6,639 nucleotides of DNA from Pseudomonadota bacterium (lineage in GTDB: Bacteria; Pseudomonadota; Gammaproteobacteria; Steroidobacterales; Steroidobacteraceae), in assembly GCA_021792815.1 (NCBI GenBank), contig JAJYTX010000160.1:1-6639 (forward strand), given 5' to 3'. Of this stretch, positions 1-5,902 are shown one piece after another (the stretch's first letter is position 1; each line of letters begins with the position of its first letter). The translations under genes were made by a program, and so were the position numbers. Under the pieces are notes generated by a model, which worked only from the letters and a program-made list of their open reading frames with translations, made no database searches and was not told where the DNA came from.

Positions 1-478
1 TCGTATTCGAAGAGATGACCGCCGACGGCGCCACCACCGCTTCGACCTGCGAGAAAATGCGCCGCTTGAGCGCAAGATCTTCCGTGGCCGCCTCGATGAC
101 CCAGTCGCAGCCGGCGAGCGCGCCATAATCGGTGGTCGGCGCAAGGCCGGCGCGAACCGACGCGGCCCGTTCGGCGGAAATCTTCCTGCGTTGCAGGCCC
201 TTCTCGAGGTAACCGTGGATCCGTTCCTGGGCACGCGCCAGCGCCGCCGGCGCGATGTCGACCAGGACCAGCTTCAGTCCTGGAATCTCGCTGGCAAGGT
301 AATACGCGATGTCCGGTCCGATGGTGCCGGCGCCGATGACGCCGACCGAGCGCGGGAGCGTCCGCGATGGACGGATGAGAGCGGGGTTGGCGGGGGTATC
401 TCTCAGACGCACGTCGGCCTCCGTGATCACGTAGGGGAACCCGGCCCTGCGAGCCTGCGGAACCGCCCGGCGTACCAT
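1..478 (-). CDS. 3-hydroxyacyl-CoA dehydrogenase, NAD-binding N-terminal part (partial, runs off left edge)
   Basis: The visible 159 residues form a Rossmann NAD-binding domain of the 3-hydroxyacyl-CoA dehydrogenase family, which oxidises L-3-hydroxyacyl-CoA to 3-oxoacyl-CoA in beta-oxidation-type pathways in the cytoplasm. Reading the minus strand, the dinucleotide loop VGVIGAGTIGPDIAYYL has glycines at residues 49, 51 and 54. The acidic end of strand 2 is LVLVD (Asp74). The family motif CDWVIEAATED follows (Glu129), and the fragment ends in SSNT (156-159), the start of the active-site serine segment. The C-terminal domain lies beyond the edge, so a fused hydratase cannot be excluded. The only upstream ATG (476-478) gives a 45-residue extension ahead of the Rossmann strand, longer than usual. 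GTG codons at residues 17 and 23 are alternative starts, and none has a clear Shine-Dalgarno site. The gene is divergent from cobS and shares its control region. The substrate cannot be read from this piece. Confidence 0.9.
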   Translation of the reverse strand, partial: MVRRAVPQARRAGFPYVITEADVRLRDTPANPALIRPSRTLPRSVGVIGAGTIGPDIAYYLASEIPGLKLVLVDIAPAALARAQERIHGYLEKGLQRRKISAERAASVRAGLAPTTDYGALAGCDWVIEAATEDLALKRRIFSQVEAVVAPSAVISSNT

Positions 479-520
479 GTGTCGGCGACGCTGCGGGCCC
501 GCGCAGTCTTGACAGGATTG

Positions 521-530
521 CTGTGCACAG
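521..530. promoter_or_regulatory. Perfect 10-base palindrome CTGTGCACAG, candidate operator
   Basis: The sequence is identical to its reverse complement and lies exactly between the candidate -35 and -10 boxes of the operon promoter. A repressor or MerR-type regulator binding here would control the operon and could affect the divergent gene. No regulator gene is in the window, so the protein is unknown. Confidence 0.35.
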
Positions 531-534
531 TATA
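529..534 (-). promoter_or_regulatory. Candidate -10 box for the divergent dehydrogenase gene
   Basis: On the minus strand TATACT matches the -10 consensus at five of six positions and overlaps the plus-strand -10 box base for base. No good -35 box lies 16-18 bases upstream; the 12-base palindrome at 547-558 sits about there instead. This would fit an activator-dependent promoter, but that is inference. The leader to the ATG at 478 would be about 45 bases. Confidence 0.3.
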
Positions 535-546
535 CAAGATACGCGG

Positions 547-558
547 ACTTTCGAAAGT
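547..558. promoter_or_regulatory. Perfect 12-base palindrome ACTTTCGAAAGT, candidate operator
   Basis: A fully self-complementary 12-mer lies just downstream of the plus-strand -10 box, around the expected transcription start, and at the -35 distance for the divergent gene. It is AT-richer than its surroundings. It also lies inside the cupin-like frame, where it encodes Thr-Phe-Glu-Ser, so it may be coincidental. Confidence 0.35.
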
Positions 559-634
559 GGGAACCTGCTGTACCTGCCGCCGGCGGTGCACCACGATCGC
601 CCCAGGGCTCCGATGAGCTGCTGCCCGAACACGC

Positions 635-660
635 GCGCGCCCGCCGGTGGCGCGCAGGAA
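635..660 (+). promoter_or_regulatory. cobS ribosome binding site next to a GC hairpin
   Basis: AGGAA (656-660) lies eight bases before the TTG start and is the best Shine-Dalgarno match in the operon. Directly before it, GCGCGC (635-640) and GCGCGC (650-655) can pair around a nine-base loop, so the stem ends where the ribosome site begins. The stem could limit initiation or act as a spacer, and its effect is not visible from sequence alone. Confidence 0.45.
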
Positions 661-668
661 TTCCTCCG

Positions 669-1652
669 TTGACCGACGCCGACGAGCTGCTGCACACCAG
701 GCCCGACAAATCCGTCTCGGCACGCGAGTTCGGCGTGGCGAGCGACATGCAGGTGCCTGCGTTCTCGCATCCGAACGAATATGTCCCCGAGCGGGATCAG
801 ACCTACCGATTCGATCCCGAAACCACCCTGGCGATCCTCGCCGGCTTTGCATTCAACCGCCGCGTGATGGTCCAGGGCTACCACGGCACGGGCAAGTCGA
901 CGCACATTGAGCAGGTTGCCGCAGTCCTCAACTGGCCGCTGATCCGCATCAACCTCGATGGGCACATCAGCCGCTCCGATCTGGTTGGCCGGGATGCGAT
1001 CGTCCTGCGCGACGGCCGCCAGGTGACCGAGTTTCGCGAAGGGCTGCTGCCGTGGGCGCTGCAAAGAGCCGTCGCGCTCACCTTCGACGAATACGACGCC
1101 GGCCGTCCGGACGTGATGTTCGTGATCCAGCGGGTCCTCGAGGCGAACGGCCGGTTCACGCTCGTGGACCAGAACCGCGTCATCAGCCCACATCCTCATT
1201 TCCGGCTGTTCGGCACCGCGAACACGCTCGGGCTCGGTGATGCCACCGGGCTGTATCAGGGCACGCAGCAGATCAACCAGGGACAGATGGACCGCTGGTC
1301 GATCCTGACGACGCTCAATTACCTCGATCACGACGCGGAGGCGGCAATCGTGCTGGCCAAGGCGACGGCGTTCGATACCGATGCCGGCCGCCGCATGATC
1401 ATGGCGATGGTCCGCGTCGCCGACATGACCCGTAACGCGTTCATCAACGGCGATCTCTCTACGGTGATGAGCCCGCGGACGGTGATTACCTGGGCGGAGA
1501 ACACCCAGATTTTTCGGGATGTCGGCCTGGCGTTCCGCATGACGTTTCTGAACAAGTGCGACGAGTCGGAGCGGGCGACTGTTGCCGAGTTCTTTCAGAA
1601 AGCCTTCGACGCCGAGCTGCCTGAAAGCGCCGCGCGCCTCATGGTTGTCTGA
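669..1652 (+). CDS. cobS: CobS, AAA+ ATPase subunit of aerobic-type cobaltochelatase
   Basis: This 327-residue protein matches CobS closely along its whole length, including the N-terminal [20 protein letters not shown] region. CobS forms AAA+ rings that, with CobT, power ATP-dependent cobalt insertion by CobN into hydrogenobyrinic acid a,c-diamide in the cytoplasm. Walker A is GYHGTGKST (residues 70-78, Lys76). Walker B is VALTFDEYD (135-143, Asp140 and Glu141). The sensor segment [12 protein letters not shown] and the MDRWS arginine-finger region are present, and the C-terminal part keeps [19 protein letters not shown]. No key residue is missing, so an active ATPase is expected. The TTG start is chosen because no ATG or GTG lies upstream in frame for over 130 bases, AGGAA precedes it at good spacing, and the length fits the family (about 330). 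CobT follows 17 bases downstream, as is usual. The odd point is the XdhC/MocA neighbourhood without cobN. Confidence 0.95.
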   Translation: MTDADELLHTRPDKSVSAREFGVASDMQVPAFSHPNEYVPERDQTYRFDPETTLAILAGFAFNRRVMVQGYHGTGKSTHIEQVAAVLNWPLIRINLDGHISRSDLVGRDAIVLRDGRQVTEFREGLLPWALQRAVALTFDEYDAGRPDVMFVIQRVLEANGRFTLVDQNRVISPHPHFRLFGTANTLGLGDATGLYQGTQQINQGQMDRWSILTTLNYLDHDAEAAIVLAKATAFDTDAGRRMIMAMVRVADMTRNAFINGDLSTVMSPRTVITWAENTQIFRDVGLAFRMTFLNKCDESERATVAEFFQKAFDAELPESAARLMVV

Positions 1653-1669
1653 CTCCGGACCTCGATCCT

Positions 1670-3667
1670 GTGTCCGAGCGCCAGGCGCCAACCGATCAGC
1701 TCAAGCGCCTGCTCGCGCAGTCGGTACGCGCTCTCGGCGCCAGCCAGGCGGTCACGATCGCGTTCGGCCGCTCCCGACAGGATACCGGCCCAGGCACGCT
1801 GAACCTGCCTGAGCCGCGGCAACCGCTCGACCACGCCGAACTGGCCCGCCTGCGGGGCCACGCCGACCGGCTCGCGCTGCATCTGGCGCATCACGATGCC
1901 GAGTTGCACGAGGTGGGCCGGCCATCCGAGCCGCGGGCGCGCGCCCTGTATGACGCGCTCGAGGAACTCCGCTGCCAGGCGCTCGGCGCACGAGCACTTC
2001 CGGGAGTCGCTCGCAATCTGATGGCCGCGCTTGCCGACGACCTGACACGAACTCAAACCAACCGTACCACAGGTGGCCAGGAGGACACGGAGCGGATCGA
2101 GGCGCTCGTGCTGCTGATCCGCGAACGCCTGACCGGGGCCGCACCGCCGACCGCCGTCGCTGCGCCGCTCGAACGATGGCGCAATGAGCTGCTGGAGTAC
2201 GCCGGAGCGAACATCGCGCGCATGCCGGCGGTCCTGACTGACCAGGAGGCGTTTGCGCGGCTCAGTCACGCTCTGCTGCGCGATCTTCGATTCGCATGCG
2301 ACACGGTGGCGCCAGCAGGCAGTCCGGGTGGGACGGCGCAGCCGCGGGTTTCGGAGCCGCGGGCGATCGCCACGGAGCAGTGCAGCGCACCGATGACCAT
2401 CGCGCCAGACGACCCCCGTCGGTCGCGCGACGAGACGGTGTCCGCGGAAGCGGCGGCGGCACCGGTGGCCGTGCGGGCAGCCGCCGAGCCGCACAATGCG
2501 GAAACGCCTGAGCACAGGGAGCGCCGCGCGGCGCTGTTCCGGGTGGCCGCCGAGCCGCCCGCGGCGGACTTCGACTACCGGATCTACAGCCGCGCGTACG
2601 ACGAGATCCTGCTCCCGGAGCGCGCCTGCGAGCCCGGTGAACTCGGGCGACTCACGGCGATGCTGCGCCACCAGACACAACCGCTCGAGGCGGGACTGGT
2701 CCGACTCGCGAATCGACTTGAGCGGCTGCTGCGCGCACAACAGCGGCGCCGGTGGCGCTTCGACCGGGACGATGGCGTGCTCGACGCCGCACGGCTGAGC
2801 CGCGTGATCGTCGATCCCTCCATGCCGCTCGTCTACAAGGACGAGGAGGACCTGGATTGCAACGATACGGTCGTGACTCTGTTGCTCGACAATTCCGGCT
2901 CGATGCGCGGTCGGCCGATCCTGATGACCGCATTGTGCGCGGACCTGATCTGTCGCACACTCGAGCGCTGCGCGATCAAGGTGGAAATTCTCGGCTACAC
3001 CACCCGGGAATGGAACGGGGGCCGCTCGCGCGACGCCTGGTTGCGCGCCGGATGTCCCCAGCGGCCCGGTCGCTTGAGTGACCTGCGACACGTCATTTAC
3101 AAGGCGGCCGACTCCCCGTGGCGCCGTGCGCGCCACAACCTGGGACTGATGCTACGCGACGAGCTGCTCAAGGAGAACATTGACGGCGAGGCGCTCCTGT
3201 GGGCGCACGGCCGACTATTGCTGCGACGCGAGCGGCGCCGGATTCTTCTGGTAATCAGCGATGGGGTCCCGCTCGATGAATCGACGCTGTCGGAGAACTC
3301 ACACGATTTCCTGGAACGGCATCTGCGCAGCGTCATCCGGTCAATCGAATGCCATTCACCGGTGGAACTCGTGGCGATCGGCGTCGGACACGACGTCACT
3401 CATTTCTACACCCGTGCAACGGTCATTCGGACGGTCGACGAACTCGGCGCCGCCCTCATCGGCCGGCTTGCCGAGCTATTCAGCGCCGAAGCGGCGCCCG
3501 AGCGCGGAGTCCGGCGGAATCCGCCGGCGTCGGGCTCATCCGGGGGAGCCGGACTTCCGGGGTGGGGCATTCGCCGACCCCCTGCCCGTGGAAAAACCAG
3601 CGCCGAGCACCCGGCGGATGCCGCGCGCATCTCACGGCCGGGTCGGACCACCCCGCGCGCGGGTTGA
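1670..3667 (+). CDS. cobT: CobT, von Willebrand factor A subunit of aerobic-type cobaltochelatase
   Basis: This 665-residue protein is the partner of CobS in the chelatase motor. The N-terminal domain (about 1-208) keeps the family pattern ([17 protein letters not shown]-like RERLTG). A linker (about 209-299) follows, then a helical region from residue 300 with [14 protein letters not shown]. The C-terminal VWA domain (about 400-604) has the metal-ion site [15 protein letters not shown] (Asp407, Ser409, Ser411) and ISDG (Asp531). [16 protein letters not shown] and [15 protein letters not shown] are strongly family-typical. Two things are odd. The linker is rich in Ala, Pro and Arg, whereas I recall it as very acidic in the classical protein. 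A further 61-residue Pro/Gly/Arg/Ser tail (605-665) follows the VWA domain, where known CobT ends soon after. The start is GTG with only a weak upstream CCGGA. It lies 17 bases after cobS, so translation is probably coupled. Confidence 0.94.
   Translation: MSERQAPTDQLKRLLAQSVRALGASQAVTIAFGRSRQDTGPGTLNLPEPRQPLDHAELARLRGHADRLALHLAHHDAELHEVGRPSEPRARALYDALEELRCQALGARALPGVARNLMAALADDLTRTQTNRTTGGQEDTERIEALVLLIRERLTGAAPPTAVAAPLERWRNELLEYAGANIARMPAVLTDQEAFARLSHALLRDLRFACDTVAPAGSPGGTAQPRVSEPRAIATEQCSAPMTIAPDDPRRSRDETVSAEAAAAPVAVRAAAEPHNAETPEHRERRAALFRVAAEPPAADFDYRIYSRAYDEILLPERACEPGELGRLTAMLRHQTQPLEAGLVRLANRLERLLRAQQRRRWRFDRDDGVLDAARLSRVIVDPSMPLVYKDEEDLDCNDTVVTLLLDNSGSMRGRPILMTALCADLICRTLERCAIKVEILGYTTREWNGGRSRDAWLRAGCPQRPGRLSDLRHVIYKAADSPWRRARHNLGLMLRDELLKENIDGEALLWAHGRLLLRRERRRILLVISDGVPLDESTLSENSHDFLERHLRSVIRSIECHSPVELVAIGVGHDVTHFYTRATVIRTVDELGAALIGRLAELFSAEAAPERGVRRNPPASGSSGGAGLPGWGIRRPPARGKTSAEHPADAARISRPGRTTPRAG
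3511..3527 (+). repeat. Perfect 7-base inverted repeat inside the cobT tail
   Basis: CCGGCGG and CCGCCGG flank AAT and form a tight, very GC-rich hairpin within the coding sequence for the extra CobT tail. No T-run follows, so it is not a classical intrinsic terminator. It may slow transcription or translation, or simply reflect base composition. Confidence 0.35.
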
Positions 3668-3721
3668 CGGATGTCCCGCAACCGATTGCCCCGGAACCGA
3701 CACGCCGTGTAGCATCAAGCG

Positions 3722-4795
3722 ATGGAATTCAACCTCGGACCGCTGTTCCCGTTGCTCAACCGCGAGCGCTCGGCCGGACGGGCGATGGCGCTCGGGATCC
3801 TGCTCGACACCGCCGGGTCGACCTATGCCAGGCCCGGGGCCCTGCTGCTGATTGCCCAGGATGGCGAGTATGCCGGGCTGATCTCGGGTGGCTGTCTGGA
3901 AGGGGATCTCGCCGAACACGCCCAGGCGGTCATCGATTCCGGCGAGGCGCGGCGGGTCAACTACGATCTGCGCAATCCGGATGATCTGGTATGGGGTCTG
4001 GGCTCCGGCTGCGAGGGAGCGATGCACATCCTATTGGTGCGTGTCGGACCCGTTGAGGACTGGCAGCCGCTGGAGCATCTCTCGGCGGCTTTCGCAGCCG
4101 GCACGCCTACCGCGATCGGCATCGTCACGGAATCCCATGACACGAGGATACTGACCGGCTCCTGCCTGCTGCCCGACTCCGACATGAGTCAGCTCCTCCC
4201 CAGCCTGGAGCGACGGGTTTTCGACGCGGCCAGTCATGCGCCCGCTCCCGGCTGGTTCGAAGACCCCGGCCGCTGCCGGGTGTTTCTGCTGCCGCTCATC
4301 ATGCCGCCGCGACTGTTGCTGCTCGGCGCGGGCCCCGACGCACGGCCGGTGTGCCAATTCGCTGCGCAACTGTACTGGCAGGTGACGCTCGCGGATCATC
4401 GGCCCGCCTTTGCGGTCGCCACCCGGTTTCCGGCGGCCGAGCGGCTCGTCATCGTCCGTCCGGAAGCGCTGTCGGAGTCGCTCGATCTGGCGCGATTCCA
4501 CGCGGCCGTGGTCATGAGTCACCACCTGGAATCCGACAGAGAGTACCTGCGGGCGCTGGCGCGCAGCGAACTGCCTTATGTCGGACTGCTCGGACCTGCG
4601 GCACGCAGAGACAAACTCCTGGCGCAATTGGGCTCCGATGCGCAGCGCCTGCGCACCCGGCTGCGTGCGCCAGTCGGTCTCGACCTCGGCGGGCGTGCTC
4701 CGCCAGCCATCGCGCTGAGCATCGTGGCCGAAATCCTGGAATTTCTCCAGGGCCGCTCGGGCGGTGCCGTCTCCTCCAGCCGTGAGGCGGGCTGA
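3722..4795 (+). CDS. xdhC: XdhC/CoxI family molybdenum hydroxylase maturation protein
   Basis: This 357-residue protein belongs to the XdhC/CoxI family. Members bind molybdenum cofactor, promote its sulfuration and hand it to xanthine-oxidase-type hydroxylases in the cytoplasm. The N-terminal domain has AGSTYARPGALLLI, then SGGCLEGDL (Cys58) and GSGCEGAMHILL (Cys97), the two cysteine motifs of the family. The C-terminal Rossmann domain has LLLLGAGPDARPV (Gly202, Gly204, Asp206), VVMSHHLESDREYL, YVGLLGPAARRDKLL and the typical end GLDLGGRAPPAIALSIVAEI. Both domains are on one chain, so this is the full-length form. The ATG is chosen because the family homology begins just after it. No strong Shine-Dalgarno site is seen. 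It lies 54 bases after cobT and 60 before the nucleotidyltransferase, in the same direction. It may serve an enzyme encoded elsewhere. The symbol follows the family, and the client enzyme is unknown. Confidence 0.92.
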   Translation: MEFNLGPLFPLLNRERSAGRAMALGILLDTAGSTYARPGALLLIAQDGEYAGLISGGCLEGDLAEHAQAVIDSGEARRVNYDLRNPDDLVWGLGSGCEGAMHILLVRVGPVEDWQPLEHLSAAFAAGTPTAIGIVTESHDTRILTGSCLLPDSDMSQLLPSLERRVFDAASHAPAPGWFEDPGRCRVFLLPLIMPPRLLLLGAGPDARPVCQFAAQLYWQVTLADHRPAFAVATRFPAAERLVIVRPEALSESLDLARFHAAVVMSHHLESDREYLRALARSELPYVGLLGPAARRDKLLAQLGSDAQRLRTRLRAPVGLDLGGRAPPAIALSIVAEILEFLQGRSGGAVSSSREAG

Positions 4796-4855
4796 GTCGC
4801 CAGCCCACACCGGGGCCCGCGGGCGAGCCGCCTCGCCACGCGACACGGCGGCGGC

Positions 4856-5467
4856 GTGAGCGACGATATCGAGCTGCACGCTCTGGTGCTCGCCGCCGGT
4901 GCCGCGAGTCGTTTCGGCGGGTTGAAACAACTGGTGACCCTCGAGGGTCGACCGCTGCTGCGTGGCGTTGCCGATCGCGCGGCTGCGGTCGCCGACCGGA
5001 CATGGGTGGTGCTCGGGGCAAGGGCAGCCGAAATCGCGCCGGTCCTGGCAGAGTGCCCGGTTTCAGTGCTCATCAATCCACTGTGGTCCGAGGGGCTCGC
5101 CAGTTCGATCCGAACCGGCATCGCCCAGCTGCCACCCTCGTGCGACGCCGTGCTGTTGCTGCTGGCCGATCAGGCCCGCGTCCGTGGCGAGGACCTGCGG
5201 CGACTGGCTTCGATGTGGAGACGCCGGCCTCAGGGTATCGCGGCAGCCCAGCATGGGACCGTAGTGGGCGTGCCGGCAATCTTCCCCCGGTCACTGTTTG
5301 CCGAGCTTTCGCAACTGGCAGGCGACGTCGGTGCCCGGGGCATCATCGCCCGCCACACCAGCCAGGTCACGAGCGTGCCCATGCCCAATGCCGCGTTCGA
5401 CCTGGACACCCCCGCGGACCTGTCATCCCTGACGAGCAGTGCCGGCCCTGATCGGCATTCGAGCTGA
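4856..5467 (+). CDS. mocA: MocA-type molybdopterin cytidylyltransferase family protein
   Basis: This 203-residue protein is a MobA-like nucleotidyltransferase of the MocA branch, which joins CMP from CTP to Mo-molybdopterin to give the cytosine dinucleotide cofactor used by xanthine-oxidase-family enzymes. The nucleotide-binding signature LAAGAASRFGGLK spans residues 12-24 (Lys24). NPLWSEGLASS (74-84), LLLLADQ with metal-binding Asp105, GVPAIFPRSLFAEL (138-151), GDVGARGII and FDLDTPADL (181-189) follow in the usual order. Length agrees with E. coli MocA (about 190). The GTG start is the only usable one; no start lies upstream in frame within the 60-base gap after xdhC, and its ribosome site is weak. 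Pairing with XdhC is typical, because XdhC-type proteins and this enzyme act in succession on the same cofactor. Choice of CTP over GTP is inferred from family and context. Related proteins without proven cofactor activity exist in the same family. Confidence 0.87.
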   Translation: MSDDIELHALVLAAGAASRFGGLKQLVTLEGRPLLRGVADRAAAVADRTWVVLGARAAEIAPVLAECPVSVLINPLWSEGLASSIRTGIAQLPPSCDAVLLLLADQARVRGEDLRRLASMWRRRPQGIAAAQHGTVVGVPAIFPRSLFAELSQLAGDVGARGIIARHTSQVTSVPMPNAAFDLDTPADLSSLTSSAGPDRHSS

Positions 5468-5615
5468 AATGCCCCGGCCCGACTTCCGCCTGACGCGTGC
5501 GGCAGACCGATCGATCGTGCTCGGGCTGATGAGGATCGGACCGTGGTCAGCGTGAGCACGCAGTCCACCCGTGTCCGTCGATCATCCGGACATCCGCTGT
5601 GAGTCGAACCGGGGG

Positions 5616-5645
5616 CAGAGGCCGCATCTGGCTCACAAGCCTCTG
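5616..5645 (+). terminator. Inverted repeat CAGAGGC/GCCTCTG, possible end of the operon
   Basis: A perfect seven-base stem (5616-5622 with 5639-5645) encloses 16 bases and is followed on the plus strand by ATTCATAT, a poor U-tract. It lies about 150 bases after mocA and faces the oncoming tRNA transcript. It could be a weak terminator or an RNA-stabilising end. TGTGAG (5598-5603) and CTCACA (5632-5637) form a second, overlapping pairing. Confidence 0.3.
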
Positions 5646-5665
5646 ATTCATATCGCGATAATCAG
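5643..5665. repeat. Imperfect palindrome centred on TATCGCGATA
   Basis: TATCGCGATA (5651-5660) is a perfect ten-base palindrome. CTGAT (5643-5647) and ATCAG (5661-5665) extend it as outer arms, with a three-base bulge TCA on the left. It is unusually AT-rich for the region and could be a protein-binding site or RNA hairpin. ATCAG also takes part in the stem described at 5661-5703, so the two structures exclude each other. Confidence 0.35.
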
Positions 5666-5703
5666 CATGGGAGAAACGCGCCGGTAAGCCGGGGCACGCT
5701 GAT
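5661..5703 (-). terminator. Structured trailer downstream of tRNA-Ala
   Basis: Starting seven bases after the encoded CCA, the minus strand reads ATCAGCGTG (5703-5695) and, after an inner CCGG-CTTA-CCGG hairpin, CATGCTGAT (5669-5661). These nine bases can pair with one G-U. No U-run follows, so this is probably a processing or Rho-dependent end and not an intrinsic terminator. Confidence 0.3.
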
Positions 5704-5709
5704 CGGGGG

Positions 5710-5785
<76 letters not shown>

Positions 5786-5800
5786 ACGGCGGAGGGCGCG

Positions 5801-5829
5801 AAGGTACGTAAGGCGCGCCGTGCTGTCAA
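5801..5829 (-). promoter_or_regulatory. Promoter of tRNA-Ala with GC-rich discriminator
   Basis: On the minus strand a perfect TTGACA (5829-5824) is followed by an exact 17-base spacer and TACCTT (5806-5801), a -10 box matching at three positions including the key TA and final T. The start would fall near 5793, about eight bases before the tRNA. The discriminator CGCGCCC is very GC-rich, a feature of stable-RNA promoters under stringent control. This gives the tRNA its own transcription independent of gltX. Confidence 0.7.
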
Positions 5830-5902
5830 GATATGAAAACAGTATCCGCGACATGCCTCCAGGCGACCCATTCGCATCAGGGAAGCCGCAAAGCGGTCGG
5901 AA

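Larger units (their letters stand above)
509..536 (+). promoter_or_regulatory. Candidate sigma70 promoter for the cobST-xdhC-mocA operon
   Basis: A perfect -35 box TTGACA (509-514) is followed after 16 bases by TATACA (531-536), which matches the -10 consensus at four of six positions. Transcription would start near 543 and give a leader of about 125 bases before the cobS start. The spacer contains a perfect palindrome (521-530), a classic place for an operator. If this promoter is used, the short reading frame beginning at GTG 523 would not be intact on the transcript, so the two calls compete. Confidence 0.5.
523..672 (+). pseudogene. Short ORF with a cupin-like strand, likely remnant or small leader protein
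   Basis: A GTG at 523, preceded by AGGA (514-517) with a five-base gap, opens a 49-residue frame. Its middle reads [17 protein letters not shown] (547-597). This resembles the C-terminal metal-site strand of cupin and JmjC-like proteins, whose usual form is xxGDLLYLPPGxxHx. The frame itself stays open upstream to 427. Its stop TGA (670-672) overlaps the cobS TTG (669-671) as TTGA, an arrangement typical of translational coupling. After the HHD the peptide loses any likeness to the family. A one-base frame change near 611 gives [13 protein letters not shown], which could fit the tail of such a protein, suggesting a decayed gene with a frameshift or deletion. It is too short to be a whole cupin. 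It could also be chance coding in GC-rich leader DNA, and it conflicts with the promoter call at 509-536. Confidence 0.3.
5468..5709. other. Non-coding region between convergent mocA and tRNA-Ala
   Basis: This stretch of 242 bases has no convincing gene on either strand. The left part (5468-5597) shows only short palindromes such as CGATCGATCG (5508-5517) and a tight GCGTG/CACGC pair (5550-5561). The right part is crowded with nested inverted repeats, listed separately. No classical terminator with a long T-run is visible for either converging transcript. Confidence 0.6.

Noticed and set aside
540..668. Cobalamin riboswitch upstream of cobS
   Set aside because: I looked for the conserved pieces (the GCCACTG-type B12 box and the CCGCAACTGT segment). 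Only short look-alikes such as ACCTGCCGCC are present, without the expected order. A covariance search would settle it.
615..693. Direct repeat GAGCTGCTGC at 615-624 and 684-693, in the same frame as cobS
   Set aside because: It is only ten bases and made of very common codons (Glu-Leu-Leu) in this base composition, so it is likely chance. No in-frame start upstream would include the first copy in CobS.
1595..3136. Long open frame (513 codons) on the minus strand opposite cobT
   Set aside because: It lies fully antisense to a clear CobT coding sequence. The translation is Arg/Ala/Gln/His-rich with no recognisable domain. Long antisense frames are expected in very GC-rich genes.
3632..4930. 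Several minus-strand frames opposite xdhC and its flanks
   Set aside because: They are shadows of the xdhC codon pattern, have no family motifs and are Arg/Gly-rich.
5508..5517. Palindrome CGATCGATCG
   Set aside because: It is a simple tandem of CGAT units, common in GC-rich genomes, with no promoter context.
5596..5622. Second tRNA 3' half suggested by GGTTCGACTC on the minus strand near 5600-5612
   Set aside because: The bases flanking the T-loop-like motif do not pair as a T stem, and no acceptor, D or anticodon arm is found upstream.
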